Shown: positions 1 through 8,760 of the stretch, piece after piece
How the letters are laid out: every line of letters begins with the position of its first letter
Position numbering within the stretch: position 1 is the stretch's first letter
Source of the DNA: Flexivirga meconopsidis
Lineage (GTDB): Bacteria; Actinomycetota; Actinomycetes; Actinomycetales; Dermatophilaceae
Assembly (NCBI RefSeq): GCF_026162425.1
Contig: NZ_JAOBQJ010000005.1
Location: 372,001 to 436,000, forward strand
Reading direction: 5' to 3'
Length of the DNA: 64,000 nucleotides
The notes under the pieces: generated by a model
Told to the model about the DNA's origin: nothing
Databases searched by the model: none
Seen by the model: the letters and a program-made list of their open reading frames with translations, nothing else
Translations under genes and position numbers: made by a program

Positions 1-120
1 TCGCTGCTGAGCTTCGGTAAGCCCAAGGCGGACACCGTGCTGCTGGGCCAGGACGGCTCGGTGCAGAGCGTGACGCCGCCGGCCAAGCCGCACGGCAAGG
101 GTCACTCCAAGCAGAGCTGA
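1..120 (+). CDS. 3' end of an unidentified protein
   Basis: The first 39 codons visible are in frame to a TGA and end in a short basic, His/Lys/Ser-rich tail (HGKGHSKQS). The rest of the gene lies outside the window, so no domain can be named. The reading has the G/C third-position bias of the neighbouring genes, which supports it as coding. It converges with and directly abuts the stop of the AidB-like gene, with no intergenic space. Confidence 0.55.
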   Translation, partial: SLLSFGKPKADTVLLGQDGSVQSVTPPAKPHGKGHSKQS

Positions 121-1797
121 TCAGGGTATGACGGGAGTCGCGCGCCGCACGATCGCAGCCGTGTCGACCCCCGCGGGCAGGGTGCCGAAGACCCCGGCGC
201 CCTGCCCGAGCACCCGCGAGACCAGGAACGCGTCGGCCACCGCGGCCGGCGCGTTGCGCACGAGCAGGCTCGCCTGCAGCAGCACCGCCATACGAGCCGC
301 CAACCATCGGGCGACATACTGCGCACCCTCCGGATCAGTAATGTTGGCAATGATTTTCAGCACTTCGTCGACACCGTCGCGCAGCTCCGGCGTGTCCGCG
401 GCGTCGACCTCGTCGCGCCATACGTCGACGCCTTCGGGGTTGCGCTGCAGCACCCGCAGCACATCGAGCGCGTTGACGTTGCCGCTGCCCTCCCAGATCG
501 AGTTCAGCGGCGACTCCCGGAAGAGCATCGGCATCCCGGACTCCTCGACGTAACCGTTGCCGCCCAGCACCTCCAGTGCCTCGGCGACGTGGAACGACGT
601 GCGCTTGCACACCCAGAACTTGGCCACTGGCAAGCTGATTCGCCGGAACGCGCGTTGCGCCGGGTCGTCCGCCTCGTCCACCGCGCGGGCGAGCCGGATG
701 CCGAGCTGAGTGGCCGCCTCGGACTCCACGGCGAGGTCAGCGAGCACGTTGCTCATCGCCGGCTTGTCGGCCAGCACCCCGCCGAACGCGCTGCGGTGCG
801 CCGCGTGCCACGACGCCTCCGCCACCGTGCGCCGCATGAGCGCCGCCGAGCCGAGCACGCAGTCCAGCCGTGTCGAGGCGACCATCTCGATGATCGTCCG
901 GACACCGGCCCCCTCGTCGCCCAGCCGTATGCCGTGGGCCCCGTCGTACTCCAGCTCGCTGGATGCGTTGGCCCGGTTGCCGAGCTTGTCCTTGAGCCGC
1001 ACGATGCGCAACGAGTTGCGGCTGCCGTCCGGCAGCACCCGGCGGAGCACGAAGCAGGTCAGCCCGCCGGGCGCCTGGGCGAGCGTGAGGAAGATGTCGT
1101 TCATCGGCGCAGAGGTGAACCACTTGTGTCCGGTGAGCCGGTAGCTGCCATCGGACTGAGGGGTCGCCACCGTGGTGTTGCTGCGCACGTCCGAGCCGCC
1201 CTGCTTCTCGGTCATGCTCATCCCGGCCAGCAGGCCGTTCTTCTCAGCGGTCGGCCGGAGTCCGAAATCGTAGCTGCGAGAAGTCAGTCCGGGGGTGAGC
1301 TCGGCCGCGATGTTGGGATCCGCACGCAGCGCCGGCACCGCCGCATAGGTCATCGACGCAGGGCAGCCGTGTCCGGGTTCGATGGCACTCCAGGCGATCG
1401 AACCCACCGCACGCCGCACGTGCGGGCTCGGCCCGTCGTCCGCCCAGGCGCTGCCCGCCAGCCCGTTGCTCACGCTCTTGTCCATCAGCCAGTGCCAGCT
1501 CGGGTGATAGTCGACCTCGTCGACCCGGTTGCCGAAGCGGTCGACGGGCCGGAAGACCGGCTCGTGCTGATTTGCGAGCATGCCGTGCTCGCGCGCCTCG
1601 GCGGAGCCACCCAGCTCGCCGACGGCGGCCAGCGACGACAGCACCGCCTCCGCGTCGTCACCGGCTTGGGCGCGCACGGCGTCGACCAGCGCCGCATCGC
1701 CGGTCACGGTGTTGTGCCCGACGAGCGGGGGCACTTGGTTGCGGGGCGTGCGGGCGAACGGATCCTCGAGTGCGGGCATGTGATCCAGGCTACTCAC
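121..1797 (-). CDS. aidB: AidB-like acyl-CoA dehydrogenase family flavoprotein
   Basis: This is a 558-residue protein of the acyl-CoA dehydrogenase superfamily, close in length and motifs to E. coli AidB (541 aa), a FAD- and DNA-binding protein of the adaptive response to alkylation. The FAD/substrate motif MTEKQGGSDVRSNTT is at residues 195-209, followed by GHKWFTSAP, LKDKLGNRANAS and, near the C-terminus, NSIWEGSGN, which holds the glutamate typical of this branch. The start is GTG at 1797; an ATG six codons in is also possible, and neither has a clear ribosome site. No ada or alkA gene is nearby, so a role in alkylation defence rests on family membership only. Acyl-CoA dehydrogenase activity is the alternative. 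Confidence 0.85.
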   Translation of the reverse strand: MSSLDHMPALEDPFARTPRNQVPPLVGHNTVTGDAALVDAVRAQAGDDAEAVLSSLAAVGELGGSAEAREHGMLANQHEPVFRPVDRFGNRVDEVDYHPSWHWLMDKSVSNGLAGSAWADDGPSPHVRRAVGSIAWSAIEPGHGCPASMTYAAVPALRADPNIAAELTPGLTSRSYDFGLRPTAEKNGLLAGMSMTEKQGGSDVRSNTTVATPQSDGSYRLTGHKWFTSAPMNDIFLTLAQAPGGLTCFVLRRVLPDGSRNSLRIVRLKDKLGNRANASSELEYDGAHGIRLGDEGAGVRTIIEMVASTRLDCVLGSAALMRRTVAEASWHAAHRSAFGGVLADKPAMSNVLADLAVESEAATQLGIRLARAVDEADDPAQRAFRRISLPVAKFWVCKRTSFHVAEALEVLGGNGYVEESGMPMLFRESPLNSIWEGSGNVNALDVLRVLQRNPEGVDVWRDEVDAADTPELRDGVDEVLKIIANITDPEGAQYVARWLAARMAVLLQASLLVRNAPAAVADAFLVSRVLGQGAGVFGTLPAGVDTAAIVRRATPVIP

Positions 1798-1838
1798 GAG
1801 TAGGGCATGGGCACCAGGGTCAGCGATACGGTCGGTTC

Positions 1839-2615
1839 ATGCCCGCTTCGCTCGCGCTCGACGACTACCTTGACGGCCTCGCGACGGCAGCTGCCCGGCT
1901 GCGCGAGGACACCACCGACCTCCCCGACGAGAGCGTGGTGCCCACGTGCCCGCAATGGTCGGCGCTGCAGCTCGTGGCGCACACCGGGATGGTGCACCGG
2001 TGGGCGACGGCGATCATCCGCGGCGACGAGCACGCGCAGGCTCCGTCATACAGCGCGGCGTTGGAGGAGGACGGCATGCAGCAGCCCGACCCAGGCGGCT
2101 GGCTCCTGGCCGGCGCCGACGCGCTCGAACTCACGCTGCGCGAGGCGCCGGACGACCTCGACGTCTTCTTCTTCCTGCGGGATGCGCCGAAGCCGCGGCT
2201 GGCCTGGGCCAGGCGGCAGTGTCACGAGACGACCATCCACGCCTTCGACGGCCTGGCGGCCCGGCTCGGGCAGGTGCCGACCGCCGCGGACGCCGAGCTC
2301 GCCCCGCGCATCGCGGCGGACGGGATCGACGAGCTGCTGCGCGGATTCGCAACTCGCCGCGGCGAATCCCTGCGCACCAGTCGCCTGATCACGGTGGCCA
2401 TCCAGCCATCCGACGTCGAGCAGAGCTGGACGCTGCGCCTGTCCCCAGAGCAGGCGTCGTGCGAGATCGGCCTGCCCGACCGGGCCGACTCGACCTGGAC
2501 CGGCACCGCCGCCGAGCTCTACCTCGGGCTGTGGAATCGTGGCCGGCAGATCGGTCAGGACGGCCTCGACGTGATCGGGTTCTGGCGGGACAACATGCGA
2601 GTGGAGTGGAGCTGA
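1839..2615 (+). CDS. Maleylpyruvate isomerase-like (DinB superfamily) protein
   Basis: This 258-residue protein has the N-terminal helical-bundle pattern of the maleylpyruvate isomerase N-terminal/TIGR03083 family: DYLDGLATAAARL, VPTCPQWSALQLVAHTG and, further on, RRQCHETTIHAFD. In this family the WxxxxLxxHtG-type helix and the later HExxxHxxD segment carry the metal ligands. Many actinobacterial members act in mycothiol-dependent reactions, but the substrate here is unknown. The ATG at 1839 is chosen because homology starts there; the frame stays open upstream without looking like protein. It diverges from the aidB-like gene, and the PPOX gene follows after 4 nt, so they are probably co-transcribed. 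Confidence 0.75.
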   Translation: MPASLALDDYLDGLATAAARLREDTTDLPDESVVPTCPQWSALQLVAHTGMVHRWATAIIRGDEHAQAPSYSAALEEDGMQQPDPGGWLLAGADALELTLREAPDDLDVFFFLRDAPKPRLAWARRQCHETTIHAFDGLAARLGQVPTAADAELAPRIAADGIDELLRGFATRRGESLRTSRLITVAIQPSDVEQSWTLRLSPEQASCEIGLPDRADSTWTGTAAELYLGLWNRGRQIGQDGLDVIGFWRDNMRVEWS

Positions 2616-2619
2616 GCCG

Positions 2620-3273
2620 GTGTATGACGAGAGCAGCAACCCGTATGCCGACCTGCCGACGATCACCGATGCCGGGCAGCTCGACCGGTTCGGCACCCCG
2701 GAGCCGGCCACGCGGGACAAGGTGCGCGACGTGCTGCACCCGCTGGACAAGGAATGGCTGGCCGTCTCCCCGTTGGTCTTCATCGGCACCGCGACCCCTG
2801 ACGGACGGTGCGACGTCTCGCCCAAGGGCGACCCGGCGGGCCTTGCCCTGGTGCTGGACGACCACACGATCGTGATCCCGGAGCGGGCCGGCAACAAGCG
2901 CATGGACGGCTTCCACAACATCCTCGCCAACCCGCACGTCGGACTCAACTTCGTCATTCCCGGCCGCGGAGACACCTTGCGCATCAACGGAGTTGCCCAG
3001 CTGGTGACCGACGGGCCCTTCTTCGACGAGCTCGTCGTCAAGGGGCATCGTCCGAAGCTGGCGACGATCGTGCACGTCGAGGAGGTCTTCTACCACTGCC
3101 CCAAGGCGTTCCTGCGGGCCAACGTGTGGAAGCCCGAGACCTGGGCGCCGGGTGCGGTGCGCCGCTACGCCGACGTCGCCAAGGAGCTGTGGCGCAAGGG
3201 CGACGACCCGGCGGAGGTCGAAGCGCACTACGCGGAGCGCAAGTACGCCGCGCAGCTCTATCCCACGACATGA
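2620..3273 (+). CDS. PPOX-type FMN-dependent flavoprotein (MSMEG_1061/DR_2398-like)
   Basis: This 217-residue protein belongs to the pyridoxamine 5'-phosphate oxidase-like split-barrel flavoproteins. The pattern PLVFIGTATPDGRCDVSPKG and, further on, IPERAGNKRMDGFHNIL with HVGLNFVIPGRG is typical of the DR_2398/MSMEG_1061-type subfamily, which is predicted to bind FMN; the substrate is unknown. The start is GTG at 2620 with a GGAG-like element upstream. The gene lies 4 nt after the DinB-like gene, and its TGA overlaps the ATG of the CoA transferase (ATGA), so all three are likely translated from one mRNA. Confidence 0.85.
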   Translation: MYDESSNPYADLPTITDAGQLDRFGTPEPATRDKVRDVLHPLDKEWLAVSPLVFIGTATPDGRCDVSPKGDPAGLALVLDDHTIVIPERAGNKRMDGFHNILANPHVGLNFVIPGRGDTLRINGVAQLVTDGPFFDELVVKGHRPKLATIVHVEEVFYHCPKAFLRANVWKPETWAPGAVRRYADVAKELWRKGDDPAEVEAHYAERKYAAQLYPTT

Positions 3274-4616
3274 CCTGGCCCGCCCTCCCGCTGCCCTGGC
3301 CGGCCACGGCGGACGTGCGCGGCCCGCGTGCGTGGTGGGCCGGGCCGCTCGACGTGGAGGGGCTCGCGGTCGGCAGCGTGCGGGCAGCGGTTTCGGCTGC
3401 GAACACCGTTGCCGTTGCTCGTGATTGCCCGTGGACCGGCTGGGTGGCGCGTGGCCTCGTCGGCGCGTCTTTCGGCTCGATCAGCAGGTTGCGGGTCGAT
3501 GGTGAGGCGGTCACCGAGTGGGCCGAGCTTTCCGGCTTCTTCGCGACCGGCGACGGCTGGGTCCGGCTGCACGGCAACTACCCGCATCACGCCGAGGTGC
3601 TGCGGCGGGTGTTCGGCGCGTCCGATCGGGACGGTGTTGCGGCAGCGGTGCGCGAGCGGTCGGCGCTGGACGTCGAAGAAGTGGTGCGCGCGGCGGGTGG
3701 CATCGCCGGTGCCGTGCGCGGGCCGGGTGAGTGGCGGGCTCACCCGCAGTATGCCGCGGCGATCGCCGGCCGCGACCTGGTCACCGTAGGCACCGCGACC
3801 GGCGCCGTTCGACCGCTGGAGCCGTCGGTTTCGTTGCCGCTCAGCGGGATGAGAGTGCTTGACCTGACGCGGGTGATCGCCGGGCCGACGGCGACCCGAT
3901 TCTTGGGGGCGCTCGGGGCGGATGTGTTGCGCGTCGACCCGCCCGCGATGCCTGAGCTGATCGCGCAGCATCTGGACACCGGCTTTGCAGGGCGCAGCAC
4001 GACACTCGACTTTGCCATCGACGATCAGTTGGCGACTGCTCGCGAGCTGGCCGGGTCGGCGGACGTGGTGCTGTCGGCATATCGACCCGGTGCGCTGGAT
4101 CGTTTTGGCCTCGATCGGGATTCGCTACTCGTCGACCACCCGCACCTGGTCGTGGTGGAGCTGTCCGCCTGGGGCGACACCGGGCCATGGGCAACGCAGC
4201 GCGGCTTCGACAGCATCGTGCAGGCCGTCAGCGGGATCGCCACGACGTATGCGACGCCGGACGGCGCTCCGGGTGCGCTTGCGGTGCAGGCGCTCGATCA
4301 CGCCACCGGTTACCTGATGGCGACCAGCGCGATGCGGCTGCTCAGCCGGCGACCGCAGGAAGGCGGAGCGTCCGCCCGGCTGGCGCTCGCCCGCACTGCC
4401 GACTGGTTGTTGCACCAGCCTGCACTGGACGGGCCGATGGACGCGGACGCCTTCGACGGCCCCGACTGCCCGCTGTGGCTGGACCGAGCAGATTCGTCAT
4501 ACGGCATCCTGGAGCACGTGCGCCCGCCGGTCTTCGCCGGTGACGTGCCACTTGAATACCCCACTGCGCCAACGCCATACGGCTCCGACGTGCCGGAGTG
4601 GTGGCAGCAGGAGTGA
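3270..4616 (+). CDS. CaiB/BaiF family (class III) CoA transferase with permuted domain order
   Basis: The C-terminal half of this 448-residue protein contains the Rossmann-type start of family III CoA transferases (PLSGMRVLDLTRVIAGP, then LGALGADVLRVDPP, about residues 190-230) and the LDHATGYLMA segment with the catalytic Asp. The first 180 residues look like the part that normally comes later in this family: a small-domain pattern (GDGWVRLHGNYPHH) followed by a helical stretch ending before HPQYAAA. The domains therefore appear circularly permuted. The ATG at 3270 overlaps the stop of the PPOX gene. The acyl-CoA substrate cannot be told. The protein ends without the usual C-terminal small domain. 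Confidence 0.8.
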   Translation: MTWPALPLPWPATADVRGPRAWWAGPLDVEGLAVGSVRAAVSAANTVAVARDCPWTGWVARGLVGASFGSISRLRVDGEAVTEWAELSGFFATGDGWVRLHGNYPHHAEVLRRVFGASDRDGVAAAVRERSALDVEEVVRAAGGIAGAVRGPGEWRAHPQYAAAIAGRDLVTVGTATGAVRPLEPSVSLPLSGMRVLDLTRVIAGPTATRFLGALGADVLRVDPPAMPELIAQHLDTGFAGRSTTLDFAIDDQLATARELAGSADVVLSAYRPGALDRFGLDRDSLLVDHPHLVVVELSAWGDTGPWATQRGFDSIVQAVSGIATTYATPDGAPGALAVQALDHATGYLMATSAMRLLSRRPQEGGASARLALARTADWLLHQPALDGPMDADAFDGPDCPLWLDRADSSYGILEHVRPPVFAGDVPLEYPTAPTPYGSDVPEWWQQE

Positions 4617-4647
4617 CGATCCGGCAAGAGCTGCCCGACGCCGGATT

Positions 4648-5037
4648 TCAGCGACCGGCCGACCAGGCCGCTCGGATCAGCGGCCACTGCAGCGGCAACC
4701 GCGCGACTGTCCCGGCGAAGAAGCCGACCCGCGGCACGGAGGCCCCCTTGGCGGCCACGGCGCGGCCGGCGTCGAGGGTCATCTGCAGGTTCGCCGGCAG
4801 CACGCCCAGCAGCAGACCAGCCGATGCCTTCCCCGCCAGCCGACGGGTGCGTGGGGTCAAAAGCCCTGCCACGCAGGCCAATTCGGCAACACCGGAGACA
4901 TACACGAGCTCACGGGCACGCGGCAGCTGCGGCGGCACGATCGGCTCGAAGACCTGCGGGCGCACCAGATGGATGATCCCCGACCCGGTAAAGGCAGCAA
5001 CCAGCACCTTGGCGGTCGGACGCAATGGCTGAGTCAT
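4648..5037 (-). CDS. DoxX-like small membrane protein
   Basis: This 129-residue protein has four hydrophobic segments, the first in KVLVAAFTGSGIIHLVRP, and the charged signature of DoxX/DoxD-like membrane proteins (GIIHLVRPQVFEPIVPPQLP and ARELVYVSGVAELACVAGLL). Family members sit in the inner membrane and some join redox or oxidative-stress complexes; the role here is unknown. The ATG at 5037 is preferred; an in-frame GTG three codons upstream is possible. It converges with the CoA transferase gene and lies 63 bp downstream of the GNAT gene on the same strand. Confidence 0.75.
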   Translation of the reverse strand: MTQPLRPTAKVLVAAFTGSGIIHLVRPQVFEPIVPPQLPRARELVYVSGVAELACVAGLLTPRTRRLAGKASAGLLLGVLPANLQMTLDAGRAVAAKGASVPRVGFFAGTVARLPLQWPLIRAAWSAGR

Positions 5038-5100
5038 GGCGACCACTCTGCCACGACGACCGGACGCGCCCGGCGGGTGCGGCCGGTGACCCCAGAGACT

Positions 5101-5967
5101 TCAGAGGATGACGGTCGCGAACCGGCTGACCTGCCGAAAACCGGCGGCGTAGTAGGTCCGCAGCGCCGGCTCGTTGTAGGCGTTGACGTAGAGGGTGACG
5201 GTCGGCGCGATCGTGTCGATCACTTGCTGCACCACGGCATTCATCGCCGGCACCGCAATGCCCTGCCCGCGCCGGTCCGGCGCCACCCAGACTCCCTGGA
5301 TCTGCGCGACTCCGGACGCCAGCGAGCCGATGTCCGCCTTGAAGATGACCCGGCCGTCCTCGACGATCACGAAGGTGTGTCCGGCCCTGATCAGGGCGGC
5401 GACCATCCGTCGATAGTCCCTGTCCGAGCCGAGGTATGGCGGGTAGCCGATCTCCTCGGTGAACATCCGCGCGGACGCCGGCAGCACGATGTCGACCTCG
5501 TCCGGGCGCGCCGGTCGCACGCGGGTGTCGATCGGCCGGTCGTTGAGCAGCGGCGCAGTGGACACGGCCATCATCGGCTGGTCGGGCCGCACCGATCGGG
5601 CATCGCCCCAGTGGCGTTCCAGCCGGGACCACAGGCCGAGCACCTGCTCGGAGTCACCGAAGATCGACGAACAGCGCCGCCTTTTCCGACGCAACCGCGC
5701 GGCATACGCGTCGAGTGCCTCGTCGTCGGCGGCCACCGGCACGACGTTGGCCGAGATCCAGCAGAGCGAACGCAACTGGTGGGACGCCTCGACCCCGAGC
5801 AGCGAGCCGGTGAACGTCGGGCCGCCCTCGATCAGGCGCGCGGCGACGAACACGTTGGCCAGCGGATCGGTCGCGCACAGGTCGAGCGCAGCGTTGTACT
5901 CGCCGGGCCCGAGGGTCCGCGCGGCGCTCAAAGTGCGTAACACACCTCTACCCTGCACCTTGGACAC
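5101..5967 (-). CDS. DUF4081-GNAT family N-acetyltransferase
   Basis: This 288-residue protein has an actinobacterial DUF4081-type N-terminal half (about residues 15-140, with DPLANVFVAARL) and a C-terminal GNAT domain with the acetyl-CoA loop VWVAPDRRGQGIA and the closing YVNAYNEPALRTYYAAGFR. In mycobacteria the gene lies directly beside ispG; here it has the same orientation but is separated from ispG by over 5 kb of other genes. The start is GTG with no clear ribosome site. The acetyl acceptor is unknown. It diverges from the DUF402 gene. Confidence 0.85.
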   Translation of the reverse strand: MSKVQGRGVLRTLSAARTLGPGEYNAALDLCATDPLANVFVAARLIEGGPTFTGSLLGVEASHQLRSLCWISANVVPVAADDEALDAYAARLRRKRRRCSSIFGDSEQVLGLWSRLERHWGDARSVRPDQPMMAVSTAPLLNDRPIDTRVRPARPDEVDIVLPASARMFTEEIGYPPYLGSDRDYRRMVAALIRAGHTFVIVEDGRVIFKADIGSLASGVAQIQGVWVAPDRRGQGIAVPAMNAVVQQVIDTIAPTVTLYVNAYNEPALRTYYAAGFRQVSRFATVIL

Positions 5968-6000
5968 TTGTCACGAGCAGAAAAACGGGCGAAGGATTGA

Positions 6001-6594
6001 ATGTCGGACTACCTCGATAGTGTCGCGGACGTGACCACTTCGCCCGATCGCCCGACCGAGCCCGGCACCCCGGTGCATGTCGACTACCGCAAGTGGGACG
6101 GCTCACCGCATTGGCAGAGCGAGGGACTTGTCGCAGGCGTCGACGAGTACGGCGTGTGGGTCGCGGTCCCGGCCGGGACCCACTTCGAGCGGCCCGGCGC
6201 CGCGTTCGACATCGGCTGCGACTCGGTGTCGCTCTTCCCGGACGCCGGCTGGACGCCGGCCTTCAACGACCAGTTCGCGGCCGAGCGGATCGCCGTTTAT
6301 GTCGACATCACCACAGTCCCGTCCTGGACGTATGACGGGGGCCGCTGGCGGGTCACGATGATCGACCTCGACCTGGACGTCATCCAACGGGTCGACGGCT
6401 TCACGTTCGTCGATGACGAAGACGAATTTGCCGAGCACCAAAAGCAATTCGGCTATCCGGTGGAAGTCGTCGTGCGGGCGGAGCAGGACACCAGGGCGGT
6501 GTTCCGGGCGGTGCGCGACCGCACCGGCCCGTTCGACGGCACCGGCTGGGAGTGGCTGCGCCGCTTCCAGGCCGGCCGCGCCGCCACCGGCTGA
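6001..6594 (+). CDS. DUF402 (FomD-like) protein
   Basis: This 197-residue protein matches the DUF402/FomD pattern: VHVDYRKWDGSPHW near residue 27, then IAVYVDITTVPSWTYDGGRW and MIDLDLDVIQRVDG. The clustered acidic residues and the Lys/Trp segment resemble the metal-dependent nucleotide-diphosphate hydrolase fold of FomD and related phosphatases. The ATG at 6001 has GAAGGA about six bases upstream. The gene stands alone between a divergent GNAT gene and a convergent response regulator gene one base beyond its stop. The physiological nucleotide is unknown. Confidence 0.8.
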   Translation: MSDYLDSVADVTTSPDRPTEPGTPVHVDYRKWDGSPHWQSEGLVAGVDEYGVWVAVPAGTHFERPGAAFDIGCDSVSLFPDAGWTPAFNDQFAAERIAVYVDITTVPSWTYDGGRWRVTMIDLDLDVIQRVDGFTFVDDEDEFAEHQKQFGYPVEVVVRAEQDTRAVFRAVRDRTGPFDGTGWEWLRRFQAGRAATG

Positions 6595-6595
6595 G

Positions 6596-7255
6596 TCAGC
6601 TCATGAAGCCCGACTCGTACGCCGCGATCACCGCCTGAGTGCGGTCCCGGACACCGAGCTTGGCCAGGAGCGCTGCGACGTGCGACTTCACCGTCTCGGC
6701 GCCGACGAAGAGCTGCGAGGCGATCTCGGCGTTCGTCAGACCGGTCGCAAGCAGCCGCAGCACCTCCTGCTCACGCGCGGTGAGTGCCGGCAGCGCTCGG
6801 CGCGACTGGCGCCCTTGCCGCTCGGCGACCAGCTCACGGATGGCGGCCGGGAAGAGCACCGCATCGGTCTGCGCGAGCGTGCGCACGGCGAGCAGCAACT
6901 GCTCGGCACCCGCCCGTTTCAGCAGGAAGCCGGACGCACCCGCCTGCAGTGCGTCATACACGTAGGAGTCGTGCTCGAAGGTGGTCACCACCAGCACCCG
7001 TGGCGCCTCGGGCAGCGCGAGGATGCGGCGGGTGGCCTCGATGCCGTCGAGTGCGGGCATCCGCACGTCCATCACGACGACGTCCGGACGCAGCTCACGA
7101 GTTGCGGCGATCGCATCCACCCCGTCGTCGGCGGTGCCGACCACCGCCAGGTCCTCCTGGCTGCCGAGGATCGCCGCGAACCCGTCGCGCACCATCGCGT
7201 CGTCGTCCACCACCAGCACGCGGATCACCTCGGGATCCGGGCGGTCATCCGCCAT
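6596..7255 (-). CDS. NarL/LuxR-type response regulator
   Basis: This 219-residue protein has a receiver domain at about residues 10-125 (acidic pair in VLVVDDDAM, phospho-acceptor Asp in PDVVVMDVRMPALDG, conserved Lys in GFLLKRAGAEQLL) and a C-terminal LuxR-type helix-turn-helix (LTAREQEVLRLLATGLTNAE, then FVGAETVKSHVAALLAKLGV). It is transcribed with the histidine kinase gene upstream, whose last 31 bases overlap this start. The pair is a two-component system. Likely targets are the divergent DUF2867-like/membrane protein genes and its own operon. Confidence 0.93.
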   Translation of the reverse strand: MADDRPDPEVIRVLVVDDDAMVRDGFAAILGSQEDLAVVGTADDGVDAIAATRELRPDVVVMDVRMPALDGIEATRRILALPEAPRVLVVTTFEHDSYVYDALQAGASGFLLKRAGAEQLLLAVRTLAQTDAVLFPAAIRELVAERQGRQSRRALPALTAREQEVLRLLATGLTNAEIASQLFVGAETVKSHVAALLAKLGVRDRTQAVIAAYESGFMS

Positions 7256-8337
7256 GTGCCCTCCTCGTTCGTGGTCTGCAGGCTGCCGTCGACCAACCGC
7301 AGCCGTTCGGTCAGGCCCAGCAGGCCCCGCCCACCGCCGGGCGACGGCTCACCGACCGCATTCGTGACCGTGATCTCGGCGTCACCGGCGACCTCGACCA
7401 GCACCTGCGCCGGGCCGGTGCCGTGCTTGGTCGCGTTGGTGAGCCCCTCCTGCACCACCCGGTATGCCGTGCGCCGCACCTGCGGTGGCAGCGCATCGAA
7501 GTCGCCGCGCACCGTCAGGCTGCTCCGGCCCGGAACCCCGGCGACGAGACTGCGCAGATCGTCTTCGGAGACAACGGTTTTCGCCGGATTGTCAGCGCTC
7601 CCCCGCAGATCGCCGAGCAGCTGATCGAGCTCACCCAGCGCGCGTTGCGTCGTCGACCGGATCCGCACGAGCGCCTCACCGACCGGCCCCTCGGGACGGT
7701 GCAGCAGCGCCGCCTGCGCCTGCACGTCCACCGCGGTAAGCGCGTGCCCGACGCTGTCGTGCAGTTCGCGGGCCAGCACGTTGGCCTGCGCCAGCTCGGC
7801 CTCTCGGTCGGCCGCGTAGGCCAGCCGGTCGGCGGCCGTCGGTCCGAGCAGGTGGGGCGTGGTCCGCACGAGGAGCAGCCCGAAGAGCGTCTGCACCGCG
7901 AATGCTGCCGGCACCAGCAGCAGCCCGAGCGGGATGCGCCATACGCCAGCGCCGTTCAGCCCGCTCACGATCAGCCCGACGCCGAGCGGCACCAAGCCCA
8001 GCAGTACGACGGCGGCGACGGCCCCGACCAGGGCGACCCAGAGCGCCCACACCGCGCCGTGCCACCGGCTGTCCCAGGACCGGCGATCCCGGACCGGGGG
8101 CAGATCGACGCCGAGCAGCGGGCGCGCCAGCGCCACTTCCGCGTCGCGCACCGGCGGGCTGAGCAGCACGACCGCCGCGATCGCGAGGGCGAGCGCCGCG
8201 AGCCCGATCACCATCGCCCGGTCACCGCCCGAAGTGCGACCGATCGTGTAGCCGAACGCGTACGCGAGCCAGCCCAACAGCGCCGCGCCAGCGGCACCGA
8301 GCACCAGCAGGGCAGCGCCGCGACTCGCTCTGGTCAT
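7225..8337 (-). CDS. Sensor histidine kinase (HisKA_3/NarX type)
   Basis: This 370-residue kinase starts at the ATG at 8337, where a four-segment membrane part begins (AALLVLGAAGAALLGWLAYA and later hydrophobic stretches to about residue 155). The dimerisation/phosphotransfer helix contains LARELHDSVGHALTAVDVQA with the phospho-acceptor His. The ATPase part shows VVQEGLTNATKHG (N box) and a glycine-rich GGGRGLLGLTERL near the end. No extracellular sensor domain is visible, so the signal may be sensed within the membrane. Its 3' end overlaps the response regulator start by 31 nt. Confidence 0.92.
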   Translation of the reverse strand: MTRASRGAALLVLGAAGAALLGWLAYAFGYTIGRTSGGDRAMVIGLAALALAIAAVVLLSPPVRDAEVALARPLLGVDLPPVRDRRSWDSRWHGAVWALWVALVGAVAAVVLLGLVPLGVGLIVSGLNGAGVWRIPLGLLLVPAAFAVQTLFGLLLVRTTPHLLGPTAADRLAYAADREAELAQANVLARELHDSVGHALTAVDVQAQAALLHRPEGPVGEALVRIRSTTQRALGELDQLLGDLRGSADNPAKTVVSEDDLRSLVAGVPGRSSLTVRGDFDALPPQVRRTAYRVVQEGLTNATKHGTGPAQVLVEVAGDAEITVTNAVGEPSPGGGRGLLGLTERLRLVDGSLQTTNEEGTWRMTARIPR

Positions 8338-8371
8338 GGCCCCATCCTGCCGGGCGGCCCCGGAGCAAAGA

Positions 8372-8416
8372 TCCCCCACGCGGGGGAACCGGCTCCCCGG
8401 CACGGGTGGCGCACCC
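8372..8416. promoter_or_regulatory. Two dyads in the divergent two-component/DUF2867 promoter region
   Basis: The 132-bp gap between the kinase gene and the DUF2867-like gene holds TCCCCCACGCGGGGGA (8372-8387; six-base perfect arms) and GGGTGGCGCACCC (8404-8416; five-base arms). These are plausible sites for the neighbouring LuxR-type regulator, which as a dimer would bind dyads. The assignment is inferred from position only. Confidence 0.4.
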
Positions 8417-8469
8417 ACCCGGTCCGCCGCGAGAGCGTGGTGCCACCAACGAACGAGGTGGAGGACAGC

Positions 8470-8760
8470 ATGCGACTTCCGATCGACAAACACCGTGAAA
8501 TGCCTTGGCGCATCCACGAACTCACCCCCGACTTCCGCATCGAGGACGTATGGCGCCTGCCGGTCACCGGCGGGCCGGACGACCTGACGGTGTTCGTGGA
8601 GCAGTTTGCGTCGGGCTCGCCGACCGCGGGCCGCTCGCGCGTCTTTCGTTTCCTGTACCTGCTGTGCATTCGGCCGCTTCGGTACACCGTCATCTACCCA
8701 GAGCTCATCCGCGGGATCGGCGCGCGCTGGGCCGGTCGCACCTTGCAGGTGGCGTCATGA
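8470..8760 (+). CDS. Internally shortened DUF2867-like protein
   Basis: This 96-residue protein starts like DUF2867 proteins (MRLPIDKHREMPWRIHEL, then DFRIEDVWRLPVTGGPDDL) and ends like them (LLCIRPLRYTVIYPELIRGI, then GARW). The roughly 100 residues that normally lie between these two parts are missing, with the frame kept. It could be a real short variant or the product of an internal deletion. GGTGGAGG precedes the ATG at 8470. Its TGA overlaps the ATG of the next gene (ATGA), so the two are translationally coupled, which argues that it is still expressed. Function is unknown. Confidence 0.65.
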   Translation: MRLPIDKHREMPWRIHELTPDFRIEDVWRLPVTGGPDDLTVFVEQFASGSPTAGRSRVFRFLYLLCIRPLRYTVIYPELIRGIGARWAGRTLQVAS

